Below, piece by piece: positions 50,986-60,246 of a DNA stretch of 64,000 nt. The stretch is from contig JAUSMV010000030.1 of NCBI GenBank assembly GCA_030645235.1, positions 558,001 to 622,000 of the forward strand, written 5' to 3'. The notes under the pieces are model-generated. The model saw nothing but the letters and a program-made list of their open reading frames with translations. It was not told the DNA's origin and did no database searches. The translations under genes were made by a program, and so were the position numbers. Numbering within the stretch: position 1 is the first letter of the stretch; each line of letters starts with the position of its first letter. The stretch comes from Parvibaculum sp. GTDB taxonomy: Bacteria; Pseudomonadota; Alphaproteobacteria; Parvibaculales; Parvibaculaceae.

Positions 50986-51975
50986 ATGAACAAACGTGCA
51001 TTGATATTCGGGTTATGCGGGCAGGACGGGGTCTATCTCGCCAAGCTGCTAAGTGATCAAGGCTATGAAGTGCATGGCACGTCGCGCGACAAAGAAATGG
51101 CCAATACGTCCGGCCTGCGTCGCATTGGCGTTCTGGACGACGTGACAATCCACTCCGCAGCCCTTTTGGATTTTCGCTCTGTGCTCCAAGTGATCGACGA
51201 TGTGCGGCCTGATGAGATTTATAATCTTGCAGGGCAGTCATCCGTCGGATTGTCATTCGTGCAGCCGGTCGAAACCTTTGAAGGCATTATTCTCGGCACG
51301 CTCAACATTCTGGAATGCATCCGTTTTCTGAAACTACCCGCACGCTTTTATAACGCGACATCAGGCGAAGTTTTTGGCAATACGGAAAAACCCGCCAACG
51401 AGACAATGCCCTTTCAACCACGCAGCCCCTATGGCGTGGCAAAATCCACCGCCTTCTGGACAGTGGCGAATTATCGTGAGTCCTACGGCATCTTCGCGTG
51501 TTCCGGTATCCTCTTCAATCACGAGAGTCCGCTGCGTCCATCGCGCTTCGTCACACAAAAAATTGTGCGTGGTGCGGTCGATATAGCACAAAAGAAGACG
51601 GACCAACTGACGCTCGGCAATCTTGATGTGTCACGCGATTGGGGTTGGGCACCTGAATATGTGGACGCAATGGCACGAATGCTTCGCCAAGATGCGCCGG
51701 ACGATTATGTAGTAGCAACGGGTGTATCAAGCACACTGACCGGCTTTGTTGAAGCGGTGTTTGATTGTTTAGGCCTCAGGTGGCGGGCCCATGTGGAAAC
51801 CGCCGCCGAACTGATGCGCCCGACCGACATTCGCGTCAGTGTCGGGGATCCGGCCCGTGCCAAGGCTAAGCTCGGTTGGAGCGCGAGCACGAAAATGCCG
51901 CATATCGTCAATCGACTTGTCGATGCGGAGCTTGAGCGCCGCGCGGGCAAGGCTGATTTACGCGCCGCGCAATAA
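50986..51975 (+). CDS. GDP-mannose 4,6-dehydratase-like epimerase/dehydratase
   Basis: A 329-residue extended SDR. Rossmann: ALIFGLCGQDGVYLAKLL. Gmd-type motifs are EIYNLAGQSSVGLSF, the catalytic SGEVFG and YGVAKS (YxxxK), FNHESPLRPSRFVTQKI and LGNLDVSRDWGWAPEYVDAM. It probably forms GDP-4-keto-6-deoxymannose, a precursor of surface deoxysugars. It is shorter than most Gmd proteins (about 350-370 residues), so exact specificity is uncertain. It starts 5 bases after the MFS gene and converges on btaB. Confidence 0.85.
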   Translation: MNKRALIFGLCGQDGVYLAKLLSDQGYEVHGTSRDKEMANTSGLRRIGVLDDVTIHSAALLDFRSVLQVIDDVRPDEIYNLAGQSSVGLSFVQPVETFEGIILGTLNILECIRFLKLPARFYNATSGEVFGNTEKPANETMPFQPRSPYGVAKSTAFWTVANYRESYGIFACSGILFNHESPLRPSRFVTQKIVRGAVDIAQKKTDQLTLGNLDVSRDWGWAPEYVDAMARMLRQDAPDDYVVATGVSSTLTGFVEAVFDCLGLRWRAHVETAAELMRPTDIRVSVGDPARAKAKLGWSASTKMPHIVNRLVDAELERRAGKADLRAAQ

Positions 51976-51977
51976 TC

Positions 51978-52634
51978 CTATTGCATGCGCAGCACAGCAC
52001 TCCATGCATAGCCACGATAGAGCGGCGTGAAGGTGAGCGTCGCGCTGTGCTTCATAGCGAGTGCTTCAAGCACCGCATGCAGGTCGGCGCGCGGGCTGAC
52101 GTGAAACAGATCAAGCCATTTGAAAAGCAACATGCGGAACAAGGCAGGCAGGCGCTCTTGTTGACCAAAATCAACAATATGCAATTCGCCACGCGCTGGC
52201 AGGTGAGATAATGCGTGTGACAGTGCGCCTTGCCAGTCCGGAATCATCGATAAGGTGTAGGACATGAAGATGCACTCAAAGCCAGTTTGGCCAAAAGCAA
52301 GTTGCGGATCAAATCGCGTTGCATCGCCTTGCGCAAAACTCAATTGATGACCGAGGCCAGCACGATTTGACGCGCGGCGGGCCGTTGTCAGCATCTCGGA
52401 CGAAATGTCCACGCCATAGTATTGGGCCAAGGGGTATGTCCGGATCGCCGCGATGAGATTGCGCCCTGTTCCGCATCCCATTTCGAGAATACGATCGCCG
52501 ATTTTTGGTCGCAGCGATTGCAACATGCGATCACGCCCCAAGAGATACCAGGCGCGCGTCACATCATAAAAATGACGCTGCTGGCGATAAACTCTGTCCA
52601 TCAAGGCCGACTGATCGAGGACAACGTCGCTCAT
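51978..52634 (-). CDS. btaB: Betaine-lipid N-methyltransferase BtaB
   Basis: 218 residues from ATG 52634. A class I methyltransferase: ILEMGCGTGRNLIAAI (SAM-binding motif I), YYGVDISSEMLTTARRAS and a downstream MSYTLSMIPDWQGAL motif. In the btaAB pair BtaB adds three methyl groups to diacylglyceryl-homoserine to form DGTS. It lies 4 bases after btaA on the same strand, which supports the assignment. Cytoplasmic face of the inner membrane is likely. Confidence 0.85.
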   Translation of the reverse strand: MSDVVLDQSALMDRVYRQQRHFYDVTRAWYLLGRDRMLQSLRPKIGDRILEMGCGTGRNLIAAIRTYPLAQYYGVDISSEMLTTARRASNRAGLGHQLSFAQGDATRFDPQLAFGQTGFECIFMSYTLSMIPDWQGALSHALSHLPARGELHIVDFGQQERLPALFRMLLFKWLDLFHVSPRADLHAVLEALAMKHSATLTFTPLYRGYAWSAVLRMQ

Positions 52635-52638
52635 CAAG

Positions 52639-53904
52639 TTAGCCCTCAAATGTGTAGAGATGAAAGCCACCATAGATTGATGAGCGGTCACGCGCTGTCC
52701 AGTCGAGGCTTTCCTTAGCGTGATAGGTCCAGCGCGCCAGCACATCCGGTGCGAGACGACCGGGCAACAGGCTGGGCTCAGCCGCTGTCCGGAAAATGAC
52801 GCGGGCACCTTTGCGTGCCGTGCGCGTGATCCCGTGCCACAGGTCGTTCAACTGCTCGTCAGTCATCCAGTCCTGCGCATCAAGCAAGACATAGCGGTCA
52901 CAACTTGCGATTGTTTGCGTTTGTAAAAATTCGGAAAAACCGAGATTGAGCACATTGACGCGTTCTGCATTGGCTTGCAGAACTGAAAAATTCTCGCGTC
53001 GCAGATAGGGCGGCAGGGAAGCGTCTTCGCCGGAGGCATAGCGGCGCGCGAAGGCTTGCCATGCAAAGTAATTGTCCGAAATGTCAAAATCACAGACGAG
53101 GCGCTCAAGGCGTTCACGCAGGACTTCGTACATCGGACGTCCGCCGCTCAGTTTTTCATATTGCGATGGCGGGATGCCCAAACCATAGAGCGACTCCGGC
53201 TTGCCGGTGATCCAACGCACAAGCCTGTGATCAAAGAGCGGGGCCAGTTGCGCATCAAAGAAGCGACGCTGATCAGCTCGTGTTTTGGACTGGAGCAACG
53301 GGCGAAAATCGACGCCATACAGCCAGGCGGCGATATGTGCCCAACCGATAAAATAGCCAAGCAGTCCGTGACGGTAGAAGCCGCGCGTGAACAGAGAAAT
53401 ACGCGGACGCAGATTAAATGCGCGCTGGTCCCAATAGGTCCGCGATGATACGTCGAGATGCGATTTGAGAAACCGGCGATAGAGGCTCAGATTGCTACGC
53501 TTGTCGGCCTCACCGAAGAAACGAAAGAAGCTGTCATAAGACGGCAGGTGGGCGGCACCGGCAACTTTGAGTTTGGTCAGGGCGACATGGGCTTGGTTGA
53601 GATCGACCGCCGTTATATGAGCGGGGCTTGCAGCGAGATAAGACATGACGTTGCAACCGCCTGACGTGATTGTCACGATATGGCTCTCGGGTGTCAGAGC
53701 TAAAGCCTCCAGATCGATGAGCGGATCTTCCCAAATTTGGGGATAAACGAGACCTGAAAAAACGGCTGTGAAGATACGTTCCAACAGACCGGACCGCGTA
53801 GTTGCCTTGTGCTGATGCACGGCATCTTTGAGCCGCTTATTATTGCCGGATTGGGCAGCATAGGGGGTGTCGACATCCAAAAGTGCTGAAACCTGTTCGC
53901 TCAT
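52639..53904 (-). CDS. btaA: SAM:diacylglycerol 3-amino-3-carboxypropyltransferase BtaA
   Basis: A 421-residue protein of the DUF3419/BtaA family: FSGLVYPQIWEDPLIDLEAL, a SAM-site ITSGGCNVMSYLAASP, AVDLNQAHVALTKLK and later YFAWQAFARRYA and VLLDAQDWMTDEQLNDLW. It transfers the 3-amino-3-carboxypropyl group of SAM to diacylglycerol, the first step of betaine lipid (DGTS) synthesis. It is upstream of and cotranscribed with btaB. Betaine lipids replace phospholipids under phosphate limitation in many Alphaproteobacteria; no Pho box was identified. Confidence 0.9.
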   Translation of the reverse strand: MSEQVSALLDVDTPYAAQSGNNKRLKDAVHQHKATTRSGLLERIFTAVFSGLVYPQIWEDPLIDLEALALTPESHIVTITSGGCNVMSYLAASPAHITAVDLNQAHVALTKLKVAGAAHLPSYDSFFRFFGEADKRSNLSLYRRFLKSHLDVSSRTYWDQRAFNLRPRISLFTRGFYRHGLLGYFIGWAHIAAWLYGVDFRPLLQSKTRADQRRFFDAQLAPLFDHRLVRWITGKPESLYGLGIPPSQYEKLSGGRPMYEVLRERLERLVCDFDISDNYFAWQAFARRYASGEDASLPPYLRRENFSVLQANAERVNVLNLGFSEFLQTQTIASCDRYVLLDAQDWMTDEQLNDLWHGITRTARKGARVIFRTAAEPSLLPGRLAPDVLARWTYHAKESLDWTARDRSSIYGGFHLYTFEG

Positions 53905-53919
53905 TGTCGCTGCTCGTCC

Positions 53920-54069
53920 TCAAATCGGGCTGGGTTCACCCTCTCCGCATCGGCGTAATGAACATCCGTGACAGGGGCATGACCCTTTGATGGCGGTTGG
54001 AATATGGCCTTCTTGATAAAGTGACAGCGCTGGCTTCCGAATCACTTTGCGGGGCGTATAGTCAGGCAT
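53920..54069 (-). CDS. Possible small Cys-rich ORF upstream of btaA
   Basis: A 49-residue frame from ATG 54069 ends 15 bases before btaA. It contains CPCHGCSLRRCGEG near the end, which could bind a metal, but no family is recognised and the codon pattern is not decisive. It lies in the 270-base gap between btaA and an ABC transporter and may be chance. Confidence 0.22.
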   Translation of the reverse strand: MPDYTPRKVIRKPALSLYQEGHIPTAIKGSCPCHGCSLRRCGEGEPSPI

Positions 54070-54174
54070 CCGTTTCAAAAAGCCGGACAGGCCGACGCTC
54101 CAATTCTGGCGCGGGCGGCTGAAACCGGTTGTGTGCGCGCCTCTCAAAGCGTTGCCAAGCCCGGTCTGATCCTG

Positions 54175-55998
54175 ATGGATATCGCGCGCACTGACGCTTC
54201 CAAGACGCATCCGCTCTGGCGGATTGTGCCACTTATCAACCGCCATGGCTGGCGCTTTTGGGGCGGAATGTCCCTTATCAATCTTGGGAGACTGCTTGAA
54301 GCCTTCATGCCACTTTGCCTCGCCATGGGCATCGACCGGATGGCCAAAGGCGATACGCGCTTAAGCGAGCCTGCGCTCTATATTCTGAGCCTGATGGTAC
54401 TACGCTACTTCTCCTTTGCCTTCGGACGGCGCTATGTGCGCGAGGTAGGCGTTGAGGTGGCGTTTGAAATGCGCCAAAAACTCTATTGGCATCTCGAACT
54501 GATGGGACCGCGCTTCTTTTCCGGTTTCACCACCGGCGATCTGATGGCGCGCGCGATCAACGACATTGGCCTCATCCGCCAGATGATCGGCATGGGCACA
54601 CGGCTTCTATTCGTGCTCGGCTTTTCAGGCATCATCTCCTTCGTCTTTATGCTGCATCAATCGGCATCACTGACGCTGTTGCTGCTGCCTGCCTTGCCCT
54701 TTTTTGGCATTTTCGGCTATGTGCTTGCCAATCGCATCTACACGCAATCGACGATAGTGCAGGAAGGGTTTTCCGATCTTTCAGCGCAGGTGCAGGAAAA
54801 TCTCAATGGAATCCGCACTATTCAAACGCACGCACAAGAAGCGAATGAAATTCGTCGTCTGACCAATACGTCAAGCCGCTATGCCGCTGATTTCTACAAG
54901 CTGATGTTTTTCAACTCCGCGCTCAACGCCTGGATGCTGGTCATCACCGGCTTTACGACGCTACTCATTGTTGGTTTCGGCGGTGCACAAGTTCTGGCTG
55001 GTACGATCACGGTCGGCACGTTTACGGCGTTTCTGTTTTATCTCGGCATGATGCTCTCGCCCGTCAGAGAAGGCGGCGTAATGGTGACCATGTTTCAGCG
55101 AGGCGGATCGGCGGCAGCACGGATATTTGAAATTCTCGATTATGAGCCGGAAATCCGTGACTCGAACGATGCGGCACCGCTCGATAAAGTGGGCGGCGCG
55201 ATCAGCATACGCGGCTTGAGCTATCGCCATTCTGGTCGCGGCACGGAACGCGAAGGCGGCTGGCCCGCGCTTGATGATGTGTCGCTCGACATAGCGCCCG
55301 GTGAAATGATCGCAGTGCTCGGTCGCGTCGGGTCCGGCAAATCGACATTGTTGCGGCTTATGGTACGGTTGCTTGACCCGGCACCGGCCAGTATTTTTCT
55401 CGACGGATCGGACATACGTCAATTGCCCATTGCACAGGTGCGAAGCGACATTACGCTTGTGCCGCAAGACCCGTTCCTCTTTGCCGCACGGCTTGGACAC
55501 AATATTGCCTATGACAATCCGGACCGTGCTTTGGACGAGGTATGGCAGGCTGCCCAATCAGCCGATCTTGAAACAACGATCAATCGTTTTCCAGACCGAT
55601 TGGAAACACAAGTGGGCGAGCGCGGCGTGACACTGTCGGGAGGACAGAAGCAACGCGCGAGCCTCGCGCGCGGGCTGATCCGCGAGGCCCCTGTGTTGCT
55701 GCTCGATGATTGCTTCTCATCAGTGGACACAGAGACGGAGGAATTTATCTTATCGCGGTTGAAAAAACTGCGGGCGGGTCGCACAACGATAATGGTATCG
55801 CACCGCGTCTCGACCGCCCGGCACGCTGACCGTATTGTTGTGCTCGATAAGGGGCGCATTGCTGAGATCGGGACACATCAGGAGTTGCTGGCTAGGGGCG
55901 GGCTCTATGCCGCGCTGGAAAAAGCGCAAGGGCAGCGAGAGATGTTGACCCGGACGCTGGCCGAGACCGGCGCGATTGTGGCAGAGGAGGCCCAGTGA
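54175..55998 (+). CDS. ABC exporter subunit with degenerate nucleotide site (half 1)
   Basis: 607 residues from ATG 54175 (an in-frame GTG at 54133 is a possible earlier start; neither has a good ribosome binding site). A six-helix ABC exporter membrane domain (about 30-320) precedes an ATPase with Walker A GRVGSGKS (383), LSGGQ (487) and Walker B LLLDDC. The residue after the Walker B Asp, normally Glu, is Asp (512), so this site should hydrolyse ATP poorly. It overlaps the next gene by four bases and forms a heterodimer with it. Confidence 0.87.
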   Translation: MDIARTDASKTHPLWRIVPLINRHGWRFWGGMSLINLGRLLEAFMPLCLAMGIDRMAKGDTRLSEPALYILSLMVLRYFSFAFGRRYVREVGVEVAFEMRQKLYWHLELMGPRFFSGFTTGDLMARAINDIGLIRQMIGMGTRLLFVLGFSGIISFVFMLHQSASLTLLLLPALPFFGIFGYVLANRIYTQSTIVQEGFSDLSAQVQENLNGIRTIQTHAQEANEIRRLTNTSSRYAADFYKLMFFNSALNAWMLVITGFTTLLIVGFGGAQVLAGTITVGTFTAFLFYLGMMLSPVREGGVMVTMFQRGGSAAARIFEILDYEPEIRDSNDAAPLDKVGGAISIRGLSYRHSGRGTEREGGWPALDDVSLDIAPGEMIAVLGRVGSGKSTLLRLMVRLLDPAPASIFLDGSDIRQLPIAQVRSDITLVPQDPFLFAARLGHNIAYDNPDRALDEVWQAAQSADLETTINRFPDRLETQVGERGVTLSGGQKQRASLARGLIREAPVLLLDDCFSSVDTETEEFILSRLKKLRAGRTTIMVSHRVSTARHADRIVVLDKGRIAEIGTHQELLARGGLYAALEKAQGQREMLTRTLAETGAIVAEEAQ

Positions 55999-57860
55999 GC
56001 GCGCAGAAAAAGGATTACTCGGTCTTTGAAGACGATATTGATACGCGCAAGTTTGACATCAAGCTCGTTTGGCGGCTGACGCATTGGATTGCGCCTTACA
56101 GGATGCAGATGCTTGGCGCGTTGGCGTTGGTGCTCCTGTCGGCAGGCGCAGCGGTTCTCGCCCCTGTTGTAGTCAGCCGCGTTGTCATTGACGATATTTT
56201 GCTGCATGCGCCTGACACGGCGGCGCCGGACCTCATGCAGAAAGCATTGAGTCATTGGCTGATTCAAGTGACAGAGCTTAATCCACTCATCGTTGCCTGC
56301 GGGATTTATGCTGTGTGGATCGCGCTTTGGGCACTGTTCGGGCATGGGTTTCGCATCATGCTGGCGCGCGCAGTACTGAAAGGCTTGCGCGATTTGCGGC
56401 GTGATCTTTTTGCACATCTCGAACATCTACCGTCGAGCTTTTATGATCGCGTGGCGGTAGGCCGCGTGATGACGCGCTTGACCAATGACATTGAAACGCT
56501 ATTTGAACTGCTCGCGGGATTTGGCGTGTTGCTCGGCGAATTTGTGCCTTTTTTTGTCGCCATTACCATCATGTTGGCGCTCAATCCGACGCTGACACTG
56601 GAGTTGCTCGCGATCCTTCCACTCGCGGCCATTGCAACGGTGGTCTTCCGTATTGTCTCGCGCAATGTCTATCGTGCCTGCCGCTCGACTGTTTCAATGC
56701 TCAATCAGAACTTACAGGAGAACCTGTCGGGTATCGAAGTGGTACAGCTTTATGGCCGCGAGAAGCTGAACTATGAAGCTTATTCGGTCATCAATCGCGA
56801 GAACCGCGACGCGGAGAACCGTGCTGTACTGGTTGAAAGCTATTATGGCCCGACGATGGACAGCATGGCCTTCATCGCCATCACAGTCATCATTTGGTTT
56901 GGCGGGCGCGATGTGCTGGGCGGCATTACGACGCTCGGCACGGTTATTCTCTTTGCGCAATTTGCCGATATGCTGTTCCGTCCCATCGTCGCGATGGGGG
57001 ACCAATGGAATGTGGTGTTTCGCGCCATGGCGAGTTGCGAACGGATTTTTCAGGCGCTTGATTGGGACGAAGCTCTCAAAGCTCCGGCTCATCCTGTGGC
57101 GTTACCTGCGGACCTCAAAGGCGAGGTCGAGTTCCGTCATCTCAATTTTGAATATCTGCCGGAAAGTCCGGTCCTCAAAGATGTGAGCTTCACGATTAAG
57201 CCCGGTGAGAAAGTTGCCATTGTCGGACCTACTGGTTCGGGCAAGACAAGCCTTATCCGTTTGCTCTGCCGTTTTTATGACGTACCGGAAAATTCCATTC
57301 TGATTGATGGCATCGACATCATGGATATTGCGCCATCTGATATTCGCCGTCGCATCGGTGTTGTGCTGCAAGACTTCCATATTTTCTCCGGCAGCGTTTA
57401 TGACAATATCGCGCTCGGCAATCCGTCGATCACACGAGCGGACGCGGAGCGCGCGGCAAAGCTCGTTCATGCGGACGGGTTCATTTCAACATTACCGCAA
57501 GGCTATGAGACGCCGCTGACCGAGCGCGGGCGGAATCTGAGCCACGGGCAACGACAATTGCTCGCTTTTGCGCGGGTACTGGCGATGAATCCTGACGTGC
57601 TGATCCTTGACGAGGCGACCGCTAGCATCGATACGGAGACGGAACTCGTTATTCAGGATGCACTCCACAAGCTCACCGAAGGACGTAGCTCGATCATTAT
57701 TGCGCACCGTTTACAGACGATCCGCGAAGCTCATCGCATTGTTGTACTGACGCAGGGCGAGGTGCGCGAGATCGGTACGCATGAAGAGTTAATGGCACTC
57801 GGCGGCACCTATAAAACACTTTATGAGTTGCAGGTGCAGGATGTGCGCGAAAAGGGCTGA
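55995..57860 (+). CDS. ABC exporter subunit (half 2)
   Basis: A 621-residue ABC exporter half with GTG start preceded by GAGGAGG. Its Walker A is GPTGSGKT (411), Walker B LILDEA with the catalytic Glu540 intact, but its signature motif is LSHGQ instead of LSGGQ (515). In the paired subunit the signature is canonical and the catalytic Glu is changed, so one composite site is active and one is degenerate. That is the pattern of heterodimeric exporters such as TM287/288. Substrate is unknown; lipid or glycan export would fit the surroundings. Confidence 0.9.
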   Translation: MSAQKKDYSVFEDDIDTRKFDIKLVWRLTHWIAPYRMQMLGALALVLLSAGAAVLAPVVVSRVVIDDILLHAPDTAAPDLMQKALSHWLIQVTELNPLIVACGIYAVWIALWALFGHGFRIMLARAVLKGLRDLRRDLFAHLEHLPSSFYDRVAVGRVMTRLTNDIETLFELLAGFGVLLGEFVPFFVAITIMLALNPTLTLELLAILPLAAIATVVFRIVSRNVYRACRSTVSMLNQNLQENLSGIEVVQLYGREKLNYEAYSVINRENRDAENRAVLVESYYGPTMDSMAFIAITVIIWFGGRDVLGGITTLGTVILFAQFADMLFRPIVAMGDQWNVVFRAMASCERIFQALDWDEALKAPAHPVALPADLKGEVEFRHLNFEYLPESPVLKDVSFTIKPGEKVAIVGPTGSGKTSLIRLLCRFYDVPENSILIDGIDIMDIAPSDIRRRIGVVLQDFHIFSGSVYDNIALGNPSITRADAERAAKLVHADGFISTLPQGYETPLTERGRNLSHGQRQLLAFARVLAMNPDVLILDEATASIDTETELVIQDALHKLTEGRSSIIIAHRLQTIREAHRIVVLTQGEVREIGTHEELMALGGTYKTLYELQVQDVREKG

Positions 57861-57926
57861 AGCTTGAGCCTTTCAAGCCTTGGCCATGCATGATCTAATC
57901 GACCCAGTTTTAATAGGGTTTGAGAG

Positions 57927-58490
57927 ATGTATCAAAAGGTATTCAACGAACATATTCAGGTGGCGGCTGACACAGCCAAAAGGCTCGAAACGCCGCTAAA
58001 CCTTCTGATCGAGGCTTGCGCCAAATCGGTGGCGGCCGGCGGCAAGCTAATGTTCTGTGGCAACGGCGGCAGCGCGGCCGACGCGCAGCACATAGCCACG
58101 GAACTTTCAGTGCGCTATGTCGGCGATCGTGCGCCTATCGCGGCGTTGGCTCTCACCACTGACACGTCCGCACTGACGGCGGCGGCCAATGACATGGGTT
58201 ATGAACAAGTATTTGCGCGGCAGGTGTTGGCACTTGGCCGCAAGGGCGATGTGGTGGTCGGCATTTCGACATCGGGCAAAAGCCGCAATGTTGTGCTGGC
58301 CCTTGAAACCGCCCGGCAAATGGGTATCGTGACGGCGGCCTTTACCGGTGACAATGGCGCGCTGATGACGTCGCTGGCCGATCATCTGATCAATGTACCT
58401 TCGACCGTCACAGCACGCATTCAGGAAATGCATATCACGCTTGGCCACCTCCTCTGCGAATCGCTGGAGAAGCGACTTGGGCTGGTCTGA
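57927..58490 (+). CDS. gmhA: D-sedoheptulose 7-phosphate isomerase GmhA
   Basis: 187 residues, SIS-domain isomerase. KLMFCGNGGSAADAQHIATE is the GmhA signature, with VVGISTSGKSRNVVLALETA and the terminal HLLCESLEKR also matching. It converts sedoheptulose 7-phosphate to D-glycero-D-manno-heptose 7-phosphate, the first step of heptose synthesis for LPS or other glycans. It is followed 2 bases later by the gmhB-like gene. Confidence 0.9.
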   Translation: MYQKVFNEHIQVAADTAKRLETPLNLLIEACAKSVAAGGKLMFCGNGGSAADAQHIATELSVRYVGDRAPIAALALTTDTSALTAAANDMGYEQVFARQVLALGRKGDVVVGISTSGKSRNVVLALETARQMGIVTAAFTGDNGALMTSLADHLINVPSTVTARIQEMHITLGHLLCESLEKRLGLV

Positions 58491-58492
58491 CA

Positions 58493-59137
58493 ATGTTGCT
58501 TGAAAACGGGATATGGATTTCCAGTGACACCCCGCGCCAATCCACAAGCGGTGCGGCGCTGTTTCTGGATCGCGATGGCGTTGTCGTGAAAGAGATGAAC
58601 TATCTCTCACGCATCGAAGATGTTTCGCTGGAACATGGTATTATTGAACTGCTCGCATGGGCGCACGGCGCGGGTCTTGCGACCATCATCGTGACGAACC
58701 AATCGGGTATTGCGCGCGGGCTTTTTGATTGGGCGACGTTTGAAGCGGTGCAGGCCGAGGTAACGCGACAACTGGCTGCACAGGGTGTGAGCGTTGATCT
58801 CACTATTGCCTGCCCGTTTCACGATAAGTTTACGCGCGGCTATGGACCTGCACAGGCGCGCTGGCGTAAACCCGGCCCCGCCATGCTTGAACTTGGCGCG
58901 GCGATGACGGCGAGTGACGGTAGAAGAAGCTGGATGATCGGCGACCGCGCGGGTGATATGGCCGCGGCACGCAATGCGAGCCTTGTAGGCGGCGTACATG
59001 TAGCGACCAGCCAAGGAGCGGATGAGCGGGCTGCGGCACTTGCATTAGCTGATGAGTATTTTCGCGTGATCGAAGCGGCACATCCAATGGACGCACTTCA
59101 ATCATTGCGCAAGATATTTCCGAACACATCTTCATAA
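58493..59137 (+). CDS. gmhB: Heptose-bisphosphate phosphatase GmhB-like, lacking CxC zinc ligands
   Basis: A 214-residue HAD-IIIA phosphatase: ALFLDRDGVVVKEMNYLSR with catalytic Asp residues, IVTNQSGIARG and MIGDRAGDMAAARNA. It should remove the 7-phosphate of heptose 1,7-bisphosphate. Unlike E. coli GmhB, the zinc loop lacks the C-x-C pair: CPFHDKFTRGYGPAQARWRK has only the first Cys and His. Some HAD relatives lack zinc, so it is either a zinc-free GmhB or a related phosphatase. Its end overlaps the convergent glycosyltransferase by 40 bases. Confidence 0.8.
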   Translation: MLLENGIWISSDTPRQSTSGAALFLDRDGVVVKEMNYLSRIEDVSLEHGIIELLAWAHGAGLATIIVTNQSGIARGLFDWATFEAVQAEVTRQLAAQGVSVDLTIACPFHDKFTRGYGPAQARWRKPGPAMLELGAAMTASDGRRSWMIGDRAGDMAAARNASLVGGVHVATSQGADERAAALALADEYFRVIEAAHPMDALQSLRKIFPNTSS

Positions 59138-60246
59138 AGCGACAAGAGATGCGCGATGGCGCGCTCGTTTGAAAATTTCGCTTGCGCATGAGCTCGGGCG
59201 GCGAGACCCATATCACGGCGACGGTCAGCGTCAGCTATGAGAGTACGCAAGGCGTTGGCGAGCGTTACCACATCGCGCGGCGGCACAAGGAGACCTGTTA
59301 CGTGATCCACCACAACATCGCGGCAGCCCGGCCAATCAGTAGTGACGACAGGGCGACCTATGGCGGCAGCTTCAATCAGGATACGTGGTGCGCCCTCGCG
59401 GTAGTATGTGGGCAGGCAAATAACAGCGGAGGCTCGCAGGACAGCGGCGATGTCGTCCTGCCAGCCCCAAACTTCAACAACACCTTCATGCGACCACGCC
59501 TCAAGAGTCGCAATGTCGATACTATCTGGATTGCCTTTATCGCCCTCACCCACCAAAGCAAACCGCGCGACGACGCCCTGAGATTTCAGAAGACGCGCAG
59601 CAGAGACAAACTCATGCACGCCTTTGGGTACGATGAGGCGCGAGGGCAAGGCAATAAGTGGCACGGCAGCGTCGGGTGGCGGTGTGAAAGCAAAAGCATC
59701 AAGATTGAGACCGCTGCCAATGAAGACGGATGATTTTTCAGGTAGCAGAATGTTTCGCGCGACAAGCTCGTCGCTGTCGTCTGGGTTCTCAAACAGAACA
59801 CGCGCATTGGGATGCGCGAAGGCATAACGCAGCAGGTGCTCAACGATGGAGCGCAGGCTGCGCGCGACAAAACGCGAACTGGCATAAAGAAATCCCAAAC
59901 CCGTCAACGAATAGATCGCGGCGGGCACACGCATGTGCTTCGCGAGAATCCCCCCATAAGCAACCGGACGAATTGTGATGGCGTGAAGAATATCCGGCTT
60001 TAACTCGCGGATAAGATTTCGTATCGAGAGGAAGCAGGAAATTTCGGCCATGAGTGCGGGCATCCCACGGCGCAGAGGCAAATCGTGTAGCTTTGCGTTG
60101 TGAAGGCCAATGCTCTTAAGGTCATCATCAAAGGGTACACCGATATGGACGTCGTAACCTTGCGCTACGCATGCGCGGATACGGTCCGTCCAGTGGGCGC
60201 GCATGTAACGCGCAAGCGGGAAAAGGAAAAGTATACGCTTAGACAT
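59098..60246 (-). CDS. GT4-type glycosyltransferase
   Basis: 382 residues from ATG 60246. Two Rossmann-like halves with a family-4 donor site: ALPSRLIVPKGVHEFVSAAR, VVEVWGWQDDIAAVLRASAV and PTYYREGAPRILIEAAAIGR with the E-x7-E motif (EGAPRILIE). It is retaining. No transmembrane segment; it acts at the cytoplasmic face. It overlaps the upstream WbpL-like gene by 8 bases, indicating one operon. Sugar specificity is unknown. Confidence 0.87.
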   Translation of the reverse strand: MSKRILFLFPLARYMRAHWTDRIRACVAQGYDVHIGVPFDDDLKSIGLHNAKLHDLPLRRGMPALMAEISCFLSIRNLIRELKPDILHAITIRPVAYGGILAKHMRVPAAIYSLTGLGFLYASSRFVARSLRSIVEHLLRYAFAHPNARVLFENPDDSDELVARNILLPEKSSVFIGSGLNLDAFAFTPPPDAAVPLIALPSRLIVPKGVHEFVSAARLLKSQGVVARFALVGEGDKGNPDSIDIATLEAWSHEGVVEVWGWQDDIAAVLRASAVICLPTYYREGAPRILIEAAAIGRPVVTTDWPGCRDVVVDHVTGLLVPPRDVVTLANALRTLIADADRRRDMGLAARAHAQAKFSNERAIAHLLSLYEDVFGNILRND

